A DNA stretch of 64,000 nucleotides from Candidozyma auris (Eukaryota; Ascomycota; Pichiomycetes; Serinales; Metschnikowiaceae), in the NCBI RefSeq assembly GCF_003013715.1, contig NC_072813.1, positions 1,054,001-1,118,000 of the forward strand, written 5' to 3'. Each line of letters begins with the position of its first letter. Positions within the stretch are counted from its first letter, which is position 1. Shown here piece by piece: positions 24,830 through 35,446 of this stretch. Under the pieces are notes generated by a model. The model worked only from the letters and a program-made list of their open reading frames with translations, made no database searches and was not told the DNA's origin. The translations under genes and the position numbers were made by a program.

Positions 24830-26050
24830 ATGGGTGCGAAAAGTGAAGTGTTGATAACGCTTCGTCTTTTTCACTATATGCAAAGGTTAGCCATGGCCGC
24901 TAGAACTTGGAAGCCTCGCTACTTCGATATCGGAGTCAACTTCTCTGACTCCATGTTTCATGGTTGCTATAACGGCTCACTTAATGCTAAGCACCCGCCT
25001 GATGTGGAAAAGGTAATCGACCGTGCGAGGAGATTCAATGTCAATAAGATGCTTATCACGGCCTCGTCAATTAGCGAGAGCAAAGATCACTTACCGCTTG
25101 TACAGAAACACAAAGGTGATTTTGGGTCTACAGTGGGCGTACATCCATGTACGGTGGCCCAAGAGTTTTACGGTTCAGTGGAAAGCGCTGAGCTCCTATC
25201 AGATACTGAAGACAAGCTTAGACAGCTTGCGGAAATTGCTAAGGAAGGTGTGGAAAAGGGACTTATAAAGGCTTTTGGAGAGATTGGTTTGGACTATGAC
25301 CGCCTTCATTATTCCACGGTGGAGCAGCAGAAGACAATGTTTACAAGACAGCTTGAAGTGGTCGCTTCCCTCAAACATCTCGAGCTTCCTTTGTTTCTAC
25401 ATATGAGGAGCGCTTGTGATGACTTTGTTGACATCATCAAGCCTTTTATAGAGAGAAAAGATGTTGGCCCTGGCGTCGTCCACTCTTTTACTGGTACTGA
25501 AGAGGAGCTTAAGAAGTTGCTTGATCTTGGTTTTTATATTGGTGTGAACGGATGTTCCTTGAAGACTGAAGAGAACCTAGCCGTTGCGAAGAAGATTCCA
25601 GCGAGCAAGCTTCTCATCGAAACGGATGCTCCATGGTGTGAGATTAGAAAAAGCCATGCATCTTACAAATACTTGAAACCTTACCCTAGCTTATTTTACC
25701 CTGAAGTCCCTATCAAAATCCTCGATGACCTGCTGAAGTCACCAACTCCGTCAGGAAAGAAGCAACCACAGGCAAAACTTGATGACTTTTTGCCATTTCC
25801 TTCTATCAAAAAGGAAAACTATTACAAGCATACCGAGGCGGCTCAGAAACGTCTCGAAAACATCGGAGAGGCGCCCTCTACTGAAATTGGTGAGTTTGCG
25901 TACCCTTTGATGAAATCCAGAAATGAACCCGTTTTTGTGGGGCATGTTGCTTGCATTATGGCCTCCTTGTACGGGCTTGAAACTGAAGAAGACATAAAGA
26001 AGTTCATCGACCAGGTATACGAGAGCTCATGCAAGTTATTTAAGCTATAA
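24830..26050 (+). CDS. TatD-family metal-dependent DNase
   Basis: 406 residues from the ATG at 24830 and similar to S. cerevisiae YBL055C. TatD enzymes are 3'-5' exonucleases/endonucleases linked to DNA repair and apoptosis-like DNA breakdown. The family motifs appear in order: YFDIGVNFSDSMFHG, TVGVHPC, FGEIGLDYDRLHY, LPLFLHMRSACDDF, VVHSFTGTEEEL, GVNGCSLKTEENL and IETDAPWCEI, including the conserved His, Glu and Asp ligands. An inserted stretch of about 40 residues (near 300-340, Pro/Lys-rich) precedes the last part. Starts at the internal Met residues at 24881 or 24893 are also possible. It is divergent from the J-protein gene. Confidence 0.9.
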   Translation: MGAKSEVLITLRLFHYMQRLAMAARTWKPRYFDIGVNFSDSMFHGCYNGSLNAKHPPDVEKVIDRARRFNVNKMLITASSISESKDHLPLVQKHKGDFGSTVGVHPCTVAQEFYGSVESAELLSDTEDKLRQLAEIAKEGVEKGLIKAFGEIGLDYDRLHYSTVEQQKTMFTRQLEVVASLKHLELPLFLHMRSACDDFVDIIKPFIERKDVGPGVVHSFTGTEEELKKLLDLGFYIGVNGCSLKTEENLAVAKKIPASKLLIETDAPWCEIRKSHASYKYLKPYPSLFYPEVPIKILDDLLKSPTPSGKKQPQAKLDDFLPFPSIKKENYYKHTEAAQKRLENIGEAPSTEIGEFAYPLMKSRNEPVFVGHVACIMASLYGLETEEDIKKFIDQVYESSCKLFKL

Positions 26051-26087
26051 TACACTATAGATATATCTAGACATTTTACTATACATT

Positions 26088-28628
26088 TTATTTTCTTCTT
26101 GACGACCGTCGTAAAGGACTGATTGTATCAGCCGATGCTATTCTGCTCATGCCGTTTTGAATTGCCGATCTTAAGCGTCGTGTTTGTTCAGGGGACATGG
26201 GGATCTTTGTACCGTTGCGGAGGAATCTTGCTGACCTCTGTCTTGGTGTCTGATTATCCAAGACAGCTTTCCACGACAGCCTCACTCGAGGTTTTGCTCC
26301 AATGGCATTCACTTTTCCACTCCTGAGCTCTCTTTGTAAACTCTTCGAGTTATCAGTCTGCTCCGACTCCGATGCACTCGCATCATTTTCGATGACATTA
26401 TTCCTCGAGCGACTCCTTGTTGGTCTTACTCGATGAGAGCCATTGATACGAGGAGTAATGGGCTGTTCGACCAGCTCCTCTGAGTCATTGTCACTCTCAT
26501 CGATTGGGGCCTCCTCCTCGTCCGCATCATCATCAGCCTCAATATCGTCTCCCTCGTCGTCATCGACATCTTCCAAAGCTACCTCGGAGCCTGTGTCAAA
26601 TTCGGGATCCCTGGAAACGTCATCCTCGCTCGGAGCCTCATCTCCAAAGATCTCCATCTCATCCGCCTCTTTGACACCTTGATCAGCCTCGGAAGCACTA
26701 GTTCGTTTCATTGGGATACCTTTTATGATATCTGGATGACATACAACATACAGATTTATGTCAATTTCGGGGAGGGAGCCTGCTTCCTTTAATTGATTAT
26801 TGGAAAAGTGCTCTATTTCTTTTTGCGCCTCCTCTTCATAAGAAAATGGATTATTAATATCGTCTTTCAAAAACTCTGAAATCATCGAAATGCTGTTGTT
26901 GACAGGAACTATTGGTTGGCCCGATGTGCTCAACAGTTGCTCGATAGCTGGGACGTTGTGGGTCATTGATAATGGCGCAGAGTTGATTCCCCCAGAAGGA
27001 CCAAAGATCATTGGCTTCCATAGAATCAATTCTGGCTTCAAAGTCACATACTTCTTCAGCTCAAACTTTGCTACCACCTCATTTATCTTTGGAAGATTTA
27101 TAGCAATTGCAAACTCTCCTGTTTCAGGGTTTTTTATTAGCGCCTCGAGCTGTTCTAAACCAACCACTATATCAGATGGTATCATTCCTGTGAGCTTTGA
27201 TAAGACCTCTAAAGAGAGGACAATCTCTTCTCCCCTCTCTAGATATTTTTCATAAAGGAATTTAAGTGTGCGAGCAACAGCACTTTTCCAGTAGTTTCGA
27301 TAACTAAGAAGACCAAGGTCACTCAAAGGTTTCTCTGGAGTACCAAATTTGAATTCGTTTCGCGATAGTAGGTAACTGAAGTCTATCAAAAAGTTACCGT
27401 AACCTTTTCTCTGGTAAATTGGCAAAGTGAGGATACAACTAACATTGTAATCGGAATTGTTGAGCTTCTCCTTGGAAAAGTAGCCGACAAAATGGTACAA
27501 AGATGGATCGTGCTCATCAACTTCTGTCAACACGTAGAAGGTGAAGGGTTCCACGTCGTAGTAAAGTGTTTTGGAATTGAGAAAAAGTTTTGCAAGGAGG
27601 CATAAGTTCTGGCAATACTCGATATTTTTTCGTCCGTCCACTTCCCAAACTGCCACATGACTTTCCTGATCTCTATAGATTTCCACACCGGGTGGATGCG
27701 AATTAGATAAGTTGCAATTTTTGAGTTGGTGTCTTTCATAGGATATGGGGGAGCGCATATACTTCAAGCAATGCTCACAAATGTACAAGATCTTCAGACG
27801 TGAGTATTCTTCCGGGTAGGGAGACGAGTACCAGGTATCAATGACATAATCTCGGAATTGTATCTTCAGGATCTGTGATTTAAGAAGACCTACGCTTTTA
27901 CTCGAGTCATTAGTTTCGTTGTCCTGAAAGATCTCTTGCTCGGCTTTCTTCCGTTCTTCATTAGCCTCATGCAATAGCTTGTCAAAGAGAGCTTTGTCAT
28001 CAGGAGTAGGATCAGTTTCGTTAATGATGCAATCAGGGAAAGGTAAGACGCCTTTGTAAGGCAACTCAAAGGGTCTCTGCTCTGCAGAGACAGGGTCCTT
28101 TCGCGGCTTGAAAGAGACAGCCTCGATATCGGGAATCTCAGGCGTTGCACTTGCTTTTGGAGTAGATTTCTGTCTGCGCTCTGGTTTTGAAGGTCGAAGT
28201 GGTACTAAATCTTGGCTCGAAGTTCTGCCCAGGTTATATCGTAGAAGAGATGAGCGAGTATGTCTTGTCTCGGAGGTCAAATCAACAACATTAGATGTCT
28301 TGGTCATGTCAGCCGTCTTGGAGCCAGTCCTAAGAAGCCTCTGAGCCGTCCTATTTCTGACGTTATACTTGATTCGAACCACAAACGTATTCTGAGTATT
28401 TTCAATCACAGTAGCCAGATATAGTCTGGGACGGCCCTGTTTGCGAGGTTTTGAGTCGTTCAGAACCTTTTTTTGTCGTAGGCTGATTTTCGGTAAAGCA
28501 TACTGCGATCTTCGTCTCGAAAGCGTGTCATTGGCGGTGGAGCGGCGTTTCTCAGTGGGCAAATTCTCGTAGATTTTGTTGTTGGTGATTTTGAGTTGAT
28601 CAAGCAATTTTCGCAGGGTTGACGTCAT
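26088..28628 (-). CDS. SAS3: MYST histone acetyltransferase, Sas3-like
   Basis: 846 residues from the ATG at 28628; the open frame extends further only from a TTG. It is the catalytic subunit expected for the NuA3 complex, acetylating histone H3. The MYST domain covers about residues 260-540: a C2HC zinc finger (LYICEHCLKYM, then HQLKNC), the Lys region LFLNSKTLYYDVEPF, the acetyl-CoA loop LPIYQRKGYGNFLIDFSYLL, and PEKPLSDLGLLSYRNYW with the catalytic Glu. GLLSYRNYW rather than GLLSYRAYW favours Sas3 over Esa1. The long C-terminus has an extended acidic tract (near residues 650-740), as in Sas3. The N-terminal third is basic. Confidence 0.92.
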   Translation of the reverse strand: MTSTLRKLLDQLKITNNKIYENLPTEKRRSTANDTLSRRRSQYALPKISLRQKKVLNDSKPRKQGRPRLYLATVIENTQNTFVVRIKYNVRNRTAQRLLRTGSKTADMTKTSNVVDLTSETRHTRSSLLRYNLGRTSSQDLVPLRPSKPERRQKSTPKASATPEIPDIEAVSFKPRKDPVSAEQRPFELPYKGVLPFPDCIINETDPTPDDKALFDKLLHEANEERKKAEQEIFQDNETNDSSKSVGLLKSQILKIQFRDYVIDTWYSSPYPEEYSRLKILYICEHCLKYMRSPISYERHQLKNCNLSNSHPPGVEIYRDQESHVAVWEVDGRKNIEYCQNLCLLAKLFLNSKTLYYDVEPFTFYVLTEVDEHDPSLYHFVGYFSKEKLNNSDYNVSCILTLPIYQRKGYGNFLIDFSYLLSRNEFKFGTPEKPLSDLGLLSYRNYWKSAVARTLKFLYEKYLERGEEIVLSLEVLSKLTGMIPSDIVVGLEQLEALIKNPETGEFAIAINLPKINEVVAKFELKKYVTLKPELILWKPMIFGPSGGINSAPLSMTHNVPAIEQLLSTSGQPIVPVNNSISMISEFLKDDINNPFSYEEEAQKEIEHFSNNQLKEAGSLPEIDINLYVVCHPDIIKGIPMKRTSASEADQGVKEADEMEIFGDEAPSEDDVSRDPEFDTGSEVALEDVDDDEGDDIEADDDADEEEAPIDESDNDSEELVEQPITPRINGSHRVRPTRSRSRNNVIENDASASESEQTDNSKSLQRELRSGKVNAIGAKPRVRLSWKAVLDNQTPRQRSARFLRNGTKIPMSPEQTRRLRSAIQNGMSRIASADTISPLRRSSRRK

Positions 28629-28998
28629 TAGGGGGAGACAGCTGACATCTAACGAAGTGCTTGGAGAGCTATAAAAATTGATGCAGAAGCTGACACGAGC
28701 TAGTAATGCCAATGATGCGTGTAGAAGAAAGCCCCACCAGAGAATCTGTACTGAGGTGTTTTTAGTGATGGCTCGTGAGATCTTGTACTACAGTTTGCAG
28801 ACTGCAGACAGCGCGCCGGTGGGAGTAGGTGGATTCCACGCGTACGCTGTACCCCAACCAAGAGAAAGTAAGGGGGCCAGGTAAACAGAAAAAAAGAAAA
28901 CATTTGTGAGTTTCGACCTCTCCCTGAAGTTTGCCTTTGAAATTTGAGCAAAAAATCAATTGGCTTAATGTTGTTGATATTGAATTCTTTATGATTAC

Positions 28999-29028
28999 AT
29001 CTCTAGTGCTTTTATCTCTAGTGCTTTT
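28999..29028. repeat. 15-base direct repeat, two copies
   Basis: The unit ATCTCTAGTGCTTTT occurs twice head to tail in noncoding DNA. Confidence 0.8.
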
Positions 29029-29045
29029 ATCTCGGTAGGGGACAT

Positions 29046-29055
29046 TGGCTGCGAA
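29046..29055 (-). promoter_or_regulatory. Dispersed intergenic motif TTYGCAGCCA, copy 6
   Basis: Exact TTCGCAGCCA on the minus strand with a T run before it, about 420 bp upstream of SAS3. Confidence 0.5.
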
Positions 29056-29303
29056 AAACGTCAAGATAGCCATGCATCAGTGATTCTCGACAGAAAGTTC
29101 CTTGATTTATATGTGCTGCGTAGAGGTTTCCTCTCCAGTTGATCAGAAACTCGTTCTGCTAATCGAGTATACACCCCGAAGAGCAACATGAAAGTGCATT
29201 GTTCATCTATACCTTCAGTATTCTTATGCCTCAAGTTGTTCGCTGCAAACTCTTCGCTGAGCGCATCGGTTCTGCGGCAGGCTTGTAGAAAGTCCGAGCT
29301 TAG

Positions 29304-29329
29304 CACATTTAGCTTGCACATTTAGCTTG
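29304..29329. repeat. 13-base direct repeat, two copies
   Basis: CACATTTAGCTTG appears twice in tandem in noncoding DNA. Confidence 0.8.
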
Positions 29330-30167
29330 CACTCTGTTGCCTAGAGCTATCTTGGATACTCAACATGTCTCTTTTGGGAGTCAAACAAAAAAAAATTTAT
29401 CAATACTCCATAATACAGAACATGCAATTCTTCAAATTGCTGCCCACAGTGGCTCCCCAATAAATCTAGAATCCTCATACTGTTGTTCGTTTGGATATGT
29501 AACCTCAAGTTTATTATGGAGAAATAGGAACAGAGCTGTCTTTACCTCGCCTACAAAAGTGCTTACGTCTTTAACGTGTGGGTGACGACTTGCAATTCAA
29601 ACATAAATTGATGGGGTTTGAATTGAGCTTACAAAAAGAGAAGATAGCTGCAAGTAAGAGTGGTTCCCTCTAGCGATAAAGGTTGCCTCTTTGTATTGAG
29701 CCTGCCCCAATGCTGACATCAATACGAAAGGAACATAGACTTGCTAACAGCGAGGAAAGGGTTTTTAAAACACACATCAAAAAAATAGTCAAACAATTTT
29801 CCACGACACCTGCTTTCCAATCAAGATCTAAACTCGCTATTTGTCTCCAAAACAGATTACACTCAACGACGATCGAAGAGTCTTTAGGACAACTACGCAT
29901 CGTGAGACGTTAATATCATTAAATATACAAAGCAATCACCCAATCGACAGGCTCTAGTAATTCATTGGCCACCAGCGTAGAATGAAAGGAAAATAAATAA
30001 GGATAAAAAACCCAATTTCCTCGCAAACTTGGCGATGTCATGACACAGAAAAAAGTACCGGGGAGAAGAAAAGTACTAACGATTATGAAGCTGGCACCAG
30101 TGAGAAAATTACACGCATCGTGTCATGTCGCCATCGAAACGGCTCAAATAACTTGTCATGATTTCGT

Positions 30168-31658
30168 CTACTCGTTAGTCTTGTTCAGCGACTCAGACTC
30201 GCTTTCGTCCACCTCCTCAATGTGTTTTTCGTGCACGCTGTCATCCTCTTCAGATCCATTTTCGTCCAGCTGTTCACCTGTAGGCATGCCAAAGGACGCC
30301 AACAACGACTGGGCGCTTGAGGTGTCCAAGTAGATGACGCCATTCTCATTGGTGATCACATTACTCGATAACAATTTCTGTAAAGAGATTGCGCCGTTGT
30401 TGAGGCCATCGCTGGAAGAAGGACCGGCAGGGCCAGCGTTCTCGTCATCCTCGTTACTGTCGAGATCGTCGTCGTCACCGCCCTTGCCGCCGTTGCGCAT
30501 ACCCATGTTCCCGAACATGGAGTGGCCAAACATGGAGTCACGACCGGCACCGCCGCCACGGGTGTCGTTGTTGGCTTGCTGCCCGATTTCGTAGAAGTCT
30601 CCAAAGATCTCCTTGTACAAGTCATTGTAAGGAGGAGAAATGGGGCCGTACTCGTAGGTGGCGGCCTCCGCCAGGTCCGGGTGGGCCTTGACGTGTTCCT
30701 CCTGCTTCTTGATCTTATCAATCACCCTGTCGTACCACTGCTCCAACGTTTCGTTTTTGGCGTGGTCCAACAAGGCCACAATCAAAATAGACATATTGTC
30801 GCACCCAATACCCAGACCGTCAGAGGTAGGAGCACAACAGAGCTCCATGATCTCCTCACATATCTGCGTGAGCGATTTCCTCTCGTAGATGCCTCTTCTA
30901 ACACACTCCACACAGTTCTGCGAGCTTAGGCAGTCCCAAATACCATCACACGCCAAGATGACAAACTCGTCTTTGGCAAAATCAATTGCGTGGTGGATCA
31001 CGTCCGGGTAACATGTCACGATCTGCTCCTCGGCGGGCAAATCATCGTTCTTTTTGAACATAAAGTCGCCAATGCCTCGAGACAAGGCCAAGTTGCCATT
31101 AACACGCCCCACGTCCACGTAACCGCCCGCAGCACAGATTCTGGCCTTTTCGCCCTCGTTGAACGGCTTGTGGTCGTACGAAAGCGCCTTGGCGTACCCA
31201 TTCTGCGACATCACCGTCCTCGAGTCACCAGCGTTGGCACAGTAAATGTGGTACGGAGTCACAATGGCCGCCGTGGCCGCACACCCAGACTCGTCGTTGC
31301 GGGTCTCGTAATCTTGCAAAATCGCCTGGTCACACAGCAAAAACCCGTCTTTCAAAGCGTTGACGTAGTCTTTCTGAGCAAACGCCTCTGTCAGGGCAAC
31401 CAACTCGTGCAAACGCAACCCGGTGAAGATAGCGGCTTTTTCGCCCCCGTGGCCGTCGTACACACCGAAGAACGCCGTGTGGTCTGCGTCCCCTTCACTT
31501 TCGTTTCCGTCTTTCTTCTTCAAATTCATAATGGTGGCATGGGCGTCTTCCATGTTTATCCTCCACCCTTGCATGCAACTCAAGCCATAGGCAAGGTACT
31601 TGTCGCTGTCCTTTTCCGAGTGTTTTTCGGTTTCTGGCTGGGAAAGAATCTGGCCCAT
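30168..31658 (-). CDS. PTC2: Type 2C protein phosphatase, Ptc2/Ptc3-like
   Basis: 496 residues. A Mg/Mn-dependent Ser/Thr phosphatase; Ptc2 and Ptc3 dampen the HOG MAP kinase, Rad53 checkpoint and Ire1 pathways. The catalytic domain spans about residues 20-310 with the metal-binding motifs in order: GWRINMEDAH, FFGVYDGHGG, CANAGDSR, LSRGIGDFMFK, LACDGIWDCL and GCDNMSILI. The N-terminus MGQILSQP suits myristoylation. The tail (from about 330) has GRDSMFGHSMFGNMG, acidic clusters and a Glu/Ser-rich end, typical of the Ptc2/3 pair. Which of the two paralogs it equals cannot be decided. A TGG microsatellite lies just upstream. Confidence 0.93.
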   Translation of the reverse strand: MGQILSQPETEKHSEKDSDKYLAYGLSCMQGWRINMEDAHATIMNLKKKDGNESEGDADHTAFFGVYDGHGGEKAAIFTGLRLHELVALTEAFAQKDYVNALKDGFLLCDQAILQDYETRNDESGCAATAAIVTPYHIYCANAGDSRTVMSQNGYAKALSYDHKPFNEGEKARICAAGGYVDVGRVNGNLALSRGIGDFMFKKNDDLPAEEQIVTCYPDVIHHAIDFAKDEFVILACDGIWDCLSSQNCVECVRRGIYERKSLTQICEEIMELCCAPTSDGLGIGCDNMSILIVALLDHAKNETLEQWYDRVIDKIKKQEEHVKAHPDLAEAATYEYGPISPPYNDLYKEIFGDFYEIGQQANNDTRGGGAGRDSMFGHSMFGNMGMRNGGKGGDDDDLDSNEDDENAGPAGPSSSDGLNNGAISLQKLLSSNVITNENGVIYLDTSSAQSLLASFGMPTGEQLDENGSEEDDSVHEKHIEEVDESESESLNKTNE

Positions 31659-31699
31659 GATTGAGGTTTCTAAGATATATAGTACTCTTTGTTAGAAGT

Positions 31700-31724
31700 G
31701 TGGTGGTGGTGGTGGTGGTGGTGG
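31700..31724. repeat. TGG trinucleotide microsatellite
   Basis: About eight TGG units 40 bp upstream of the PTC2/3 ATG, so probably in its 5' leader (CCA on the mRNA strand). Confidence 0.85.
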
Positions 31725-32064
31725 ACTCGGTACTTTTTTGTCGATGGGGTTTATCTTTTTTCGAGGTGCCTGGCGCCGATGCTTTTGCTTTCTTTTTTTC
31801 GCACGCCCAAGAGCCCGAGCCATGGTAAAGAAGTGGACTGGACGTCGTCACTTTTGAATGCCCTGAAGAAATCGAGCGATTTTTTTTTTGGCTCACGTTC
31901 AATTCCAAGGATTTTTGAATTTAGTTGACTTTTTCCCCTCTCTTTACGCTTTGCAGATCCACTTTGCAACCTGGGGCTTTCGCCTGTCCACATCACGTCA
32001 TGTGATCATACTTTCCCGCGCGGTCCCGCTACCACACTGGTCCACATCCGAGCACACTTTAAAA

Positions 32065-32074
32065 TGGCTGCGAA
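32065..32074 (-). promoter_or_regulatory. Dispersed intergenic motif TTYGCAGCCA, copy 7
   Basis: Exact TTCGCAGCCA on the minus strand, about 410 bp upstream of PTC2/3. Confidence 0.5.
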
Positions 32075-32384
32075 ATGCATGGTCTACTGTCGCCTACAAG
32101 TACTGGTAAGAGCTGTATTTGTCATTCCAATAAATAGAGAGAATCATCTGTAGTGACCACCCTCCGCGTTGGGTTCATTAAGTGCATTAAAACATAAAAC
32201 ATCGCTCGTTTCGGGGTCCGGTATGTCTAGTATGACAACCGTGGTCCCCCTCGTCGTCATGTCGTCCTTCGGTGTATCTTGTGGCTCATGGCGTATCTAT
32301 AAGTGTCATAATCATGCCCTAGACCTTCATGTAAATTTTCCCCTACTTCTTGTTTTTGGTTCATTGTGTTTATGAGGGCCTTCC

Positions 32385-34517
32385 CTACTTCTTGGGGCCC
32401 CAGATTCCACTGCTGCCGCTTTTGCCTTGCTCGTACCCGCTGCCCAAGTTCAACCCGTTCAACTTGCTCGACATTTCGCCGCCCAACGAGAACTCCTCGC
32501 TGTTGGCTGACCCAGGTTGCAACGAGCTGAAGCTACCGTTGAGATGTGCGCGCTGTCCAAAAGGCGCAAACCGGTTATTCAAGTCTGCATTGCCCAATGG
32601 GGTGCCAGGCTGGCTGATTGGGGCACCCTGATTGAAAAAATTAGGCGCTCCGCCTGGGCCCTGGTACATGTGAGTCGCATGGGTAGAAGGGTGCTTGGGT
32701 GTAGGAGAGTCCGATTGAGATGGGCCGCCTCCTGCTGCCAATGGAGGGGTGCTTCTCACATCCACAAATGATCTGTTGTTCGAAGATCTCAACAATGCAG
32801 CGGCGCTGCTGGAACTAGGCGTACTGAGTTGAGACACCTGGTTCTGCCCGGCCCCACCACTGCCGTAACCGGAGAATGATTGGTACTTGGCATTGGCAGC
32901 TTGCGATCCCGATGCATTCTTAAGGCCGGGCGCTGCTCCACTTGGGTATTGAGTGTACTGTTGCTGAACAGGTGTAGAGCTCAGCTGTCTAAGTCTGTTT
33001 AACGGCAAAGCAGATTGGGACTGCGATCTCAACAATTCAGGTGCATGTGGGTTTGGTGTTTGTAAATTACCCGAATATCCCCCAAGCAACGCAGGCATTT
33101 GATTGATATTCATCATCGAGGTAGAATGATGAGGGGTCGCACCTCCACCATTGACCAGCTGTCCAGCTTGCAGCAGTTGCTGTGACTGTGCAGTGTGTTG
33201 AGGTGTTGTCAAGACTGGAGCTTCGCTCAGTGACTGCTGATGGTGAAGGTGAGGGTTGAAGCTGGCGCTCTGCTGTTGGCGTTGCTGAATAGTCTGCTGG
33301 CCTGGCTTTCTGCGAATAATAATCAATCCATTGTCGTAAAGCTCCAATAAGTTCAAGTAGGAGCACAAAAGATAGAGAATCTTGCGGTGAGGCAATGAGA
33401 TGTTGGCAGGGAAGGCCAACTCGAAAATGAGCTTCGAATTGTCATCTCTGTATGTGAGCAACTGAGAATACAACTCAAGAACTTCTGGGTCGTTGAAGTT
33501 AAGCTCAACTGGAGGTGGAGGCATGTTCAAGTTTGCCTGTGGGAATTGCATCAACAAACGCTCTGTCTGGGAGTTGTATTGAGCACCGTTCACGCTAAGG
33601 TTTTTGGTTGCAGCAGTGGTTGAGGCAGCGCTGATGAGTGATGCCAACGATGCGTTGGATGTTGAGCGATGCTGCTCTTCCAACTGGCCCCTCTTTTCCC
33701 TCTTTTCCCTCTCGATTCTCTCTCTTTCTTGCGCAGGCAACATCTTCTTGTATTCGACACGCAACTTTCTGCCACCAATCTCGCGACCATTCAACTGGTT
33801 TACCACCATCGATGTTTCGTCGGTGGAAGTAAAGTTGGCGAACGCCAACCCACGGAATACACCGTTGTCAAAATGGTAGTTGAATGCATAAGGCAAGGGC
33901 AAGTTGAGTTTCGTCATCACGTCCAACAACTGCTCCTTTTTGATGGCAAAAGGAATGTTCTTAATAACAATAGCAGTTGGGATCAACTCATCGTCGTCAT
34001 CTTCCATTGAGGTCGAGACATTTGCTGAGGTGCTCACCGCAGGGGCAATATTGGGTGACGAAGCGTCTGGCTCGGGCAAAGACGCCAGCTTTTGGGAAGA
34101 AGATTTCTTGCCGTTGTCCAAACTGTTCACTCCCAACAGCTGTTGCTGTTTCTGTTGCTCGACCCAAGGGAACACGTTGCTAGCAACTTGAGAAGTGGGC
34201 ATGTTCGATGCAGCGGCGGCCAAATTTGTGCTTGACGAGTTGCTCAGGACGCCAGAGTACAATCTGTTACCTGTAGCGTCGCCACTAAGTTTGAGCAGCG
34301 CCATTTGAGGCGTGTGACTTTCCAGAGACTGGCCTTGCTGCATTGGATTCACGCCAGCAACATTTGACGATGATTGGCCCCCAGCAGTAGGAGCAGCGCC
34401 ACCAGCGTAGCTAGAAGAAGTGTAGCCTGATGTTGAAGACAACGACGAAAGGGAGGGTCTGCGTTGCATAACCGAATCTAGTTGATTAGGTGTACCAGAT
34501 AGGTTTCTCAAGTCCAT
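32385..34517 (-). CDS. PIN4: RRM protein Pin4/Mdt1
   Basis: 710 residues. In yeast it binds Rad53 after phosphorylation and contributes to G2/M progression and DNA damage responses. The single RRM lies at about residues 180-260: PTAIVIKNIPFAIKKEQLLDVM (RNP2), then FRGLAFANFTS (RNP1), followed by a basic Arg/Glu-rich stretch and a conserved segment PPPPVELNFNDPEVLELYSQLLTYRDD through FPANISLPHRKILYLLC. The flanks are low-complexity, rich in Ser, Gln, Asn and Gly, with several SQ/TQ sites of the kind phosphorylated by checkpoint kinases. The order RRM then R3H-like helical region fits Pin4 better than Whi3. The long upstream region suggests a long leader. Confidence 0.88.
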   Translation of the reverse strand: MDLRNLSGTPNQLDSVMQRRPSLSSLSSTSGYTSSSYAGGAAPTAGGQSSSNVAGVNPMQQGQSLESHTPQMALLKLSGDATGNRLYSGVLSNSSSTNLAAAASNMPTSQVASNVFPWVEQQKQQQLLGVNSLDNGKKSSSQKLASLPEPDASSPNIAPAVSTSANVSTSMEDDDDELIPTAIVIKNIPFAIKKEQLLDVMTKLNLPLPYAFNYHFDNGVFRGLAFANFTSTDETSMVVNQLNGREIGGRKLRVEYKKMLPAQERERIEREKREKRGQLEEQHRSTSNASLASLISAASTTAATKNLSVNGAQYNSQTERLLMQFPQANLNMPPPPVELNFNDPEVLELYSQLLTYRDDNSKLIFELAFPANISLPHRKILYLLCSYLNLLELYDNGLIIIRRKPGQQTIQQRQQQSASFNPHLHHQQSLSEAPVLTTPQHTAQSQQLLQAGQLVNGGGATPHHSTSMMNINQMPALLGGYSGNLQTPNPHAPELLRSQSQSALPLNRLRQLSSTPVQQQYTQYPSGAAPGLKNASGSQAANAKYQSFSGYGSGGAGQNQVSQLSTPSSSSAAALLRSSNNRSFVDVRSTPPLAAGGGPSQSDSPTPKHPSTHATHMYQGPGGAPNFFNQGAPISQPGTPLGNADLNNRFAPFGQRAHLNGSFSSLQPGSANSEEFSLGGEMSSKLNGLNLGSGYEQGKSGSSGIWGPKK

Positions 34518-35114
34518 TAGGATCCAGTCAAGGATGGATTGAAAATGAGCAATACAAATAAAAGCTTCGGCTGATCAGTCGATATACTGAATGCGATTAG
34601 GGTGAGCAGTTAAGCAAGGATTCGTAAGCTGAAGGAGTACGAGACTCTCTTGATGAAGTGAAGTCTGAAGATGAAATGGATCAAAGGTACAAAAAAATTA
34701 AAAAAAAAAAAAGCGGCAACAAAATGAACTTCTCTTATCTCAGGCCAGGGGAGTGATTAGCTCAGACACAGAACAACGGGAATTTCTCGGTTGATGTCAA
34801 GCAAACAAGGCAGGGTCTCGAGATGGGAGTGGTAAGAGAAGTAGCAGGTAAGCTTGGAATCTCAAATTTTGTGGTGAAGAGAAAAAGAGCCAGACAAAAT
34901 GCAGTAAAAAAAAGCCCAAAGGCCCAGGAACACGGACTGCACACAGTGAGGTGAAGGCGGCAGGGTCGATTCACAGGGCCAAGTGGAAGAGACATAAAAC
35001 ATTAAATAATCGTAATAAGGCTAGTTGCAAAAAGCTGATCTGATTGTTGACCACGTCTACTGATTGTTGTATTGTTGTTAGATCGATAGCGGAAAGCTAC
35101 TACGGAAAGGGTGT

Positions 35115-35124
35115 TTCGCAGCCA
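35115..35124 (+). promoter_or_regulatory. Dispersed intergenic motif TTYGCAGCCA, copy 8
   Basis: Exact TTCGCAGCCA, about 600 bp upstream of PIN4 and 1.1 kb upstream of SBH1. Confidence 0.5.
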
Positions 35125-35436
35125 CCGAGGCAGGAGCTGCTACAGCTATCAAACTATTTGGGAATGTAATTAGAATGAATAGCAACATTCCCAAGATCAC
35201 GATCCGTAGGAATTGAGACGAGAGAGTGGCAGTTTAGATTTCATTTTGCATATTCTGAGCTCTCTCGTGGAACCTGGGCCATCTCGAAGACCCTCGTAGA
35301 ACAAGAACTTGGGCAACTTCAAGCAAACTGAGCAAGTTGTGAACAAACGGAAGAGTAACGAATTTTACTTCATCAATTTATTAGCTGTTTCGATTATTAC
35401 CACTGTAGCTTCTGGCGTCTACCCTGGTACCAGCGG

Positions 35437-35446
35437 TGGCTGCAAA
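35437..35446 (-). promoter_or_regulatory. Dispersed intergenic motif TTYGCAGCCA, copy 9
   Basis: Exact TTTGCAGCCA on the minus strand; opposite in orientation to its two neighbours. Confidence 0.5.

Larger units (their letters stand above)
28629..30167. other. Noncoding region between SAS3 and PTC2/3
   Basis: About 1.5 kb. It holds one dispersed motif at 29046 and two small direct duplications: a 15-base unit at 28999-29028 and a 13-base unit at 29304-29329. The open frames here lack family resemblance or a credible start. Confidence 0.55.
31659..32384. other. Noncoding region upstream of PTC2/3
   Basis: About 730 bp. It holds a TGG/GTG microsatellite (31700-31724) and a dispersed motif at 32065. 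PIN4 ends at its right edge. No gene is seen. Confidence 0.6.
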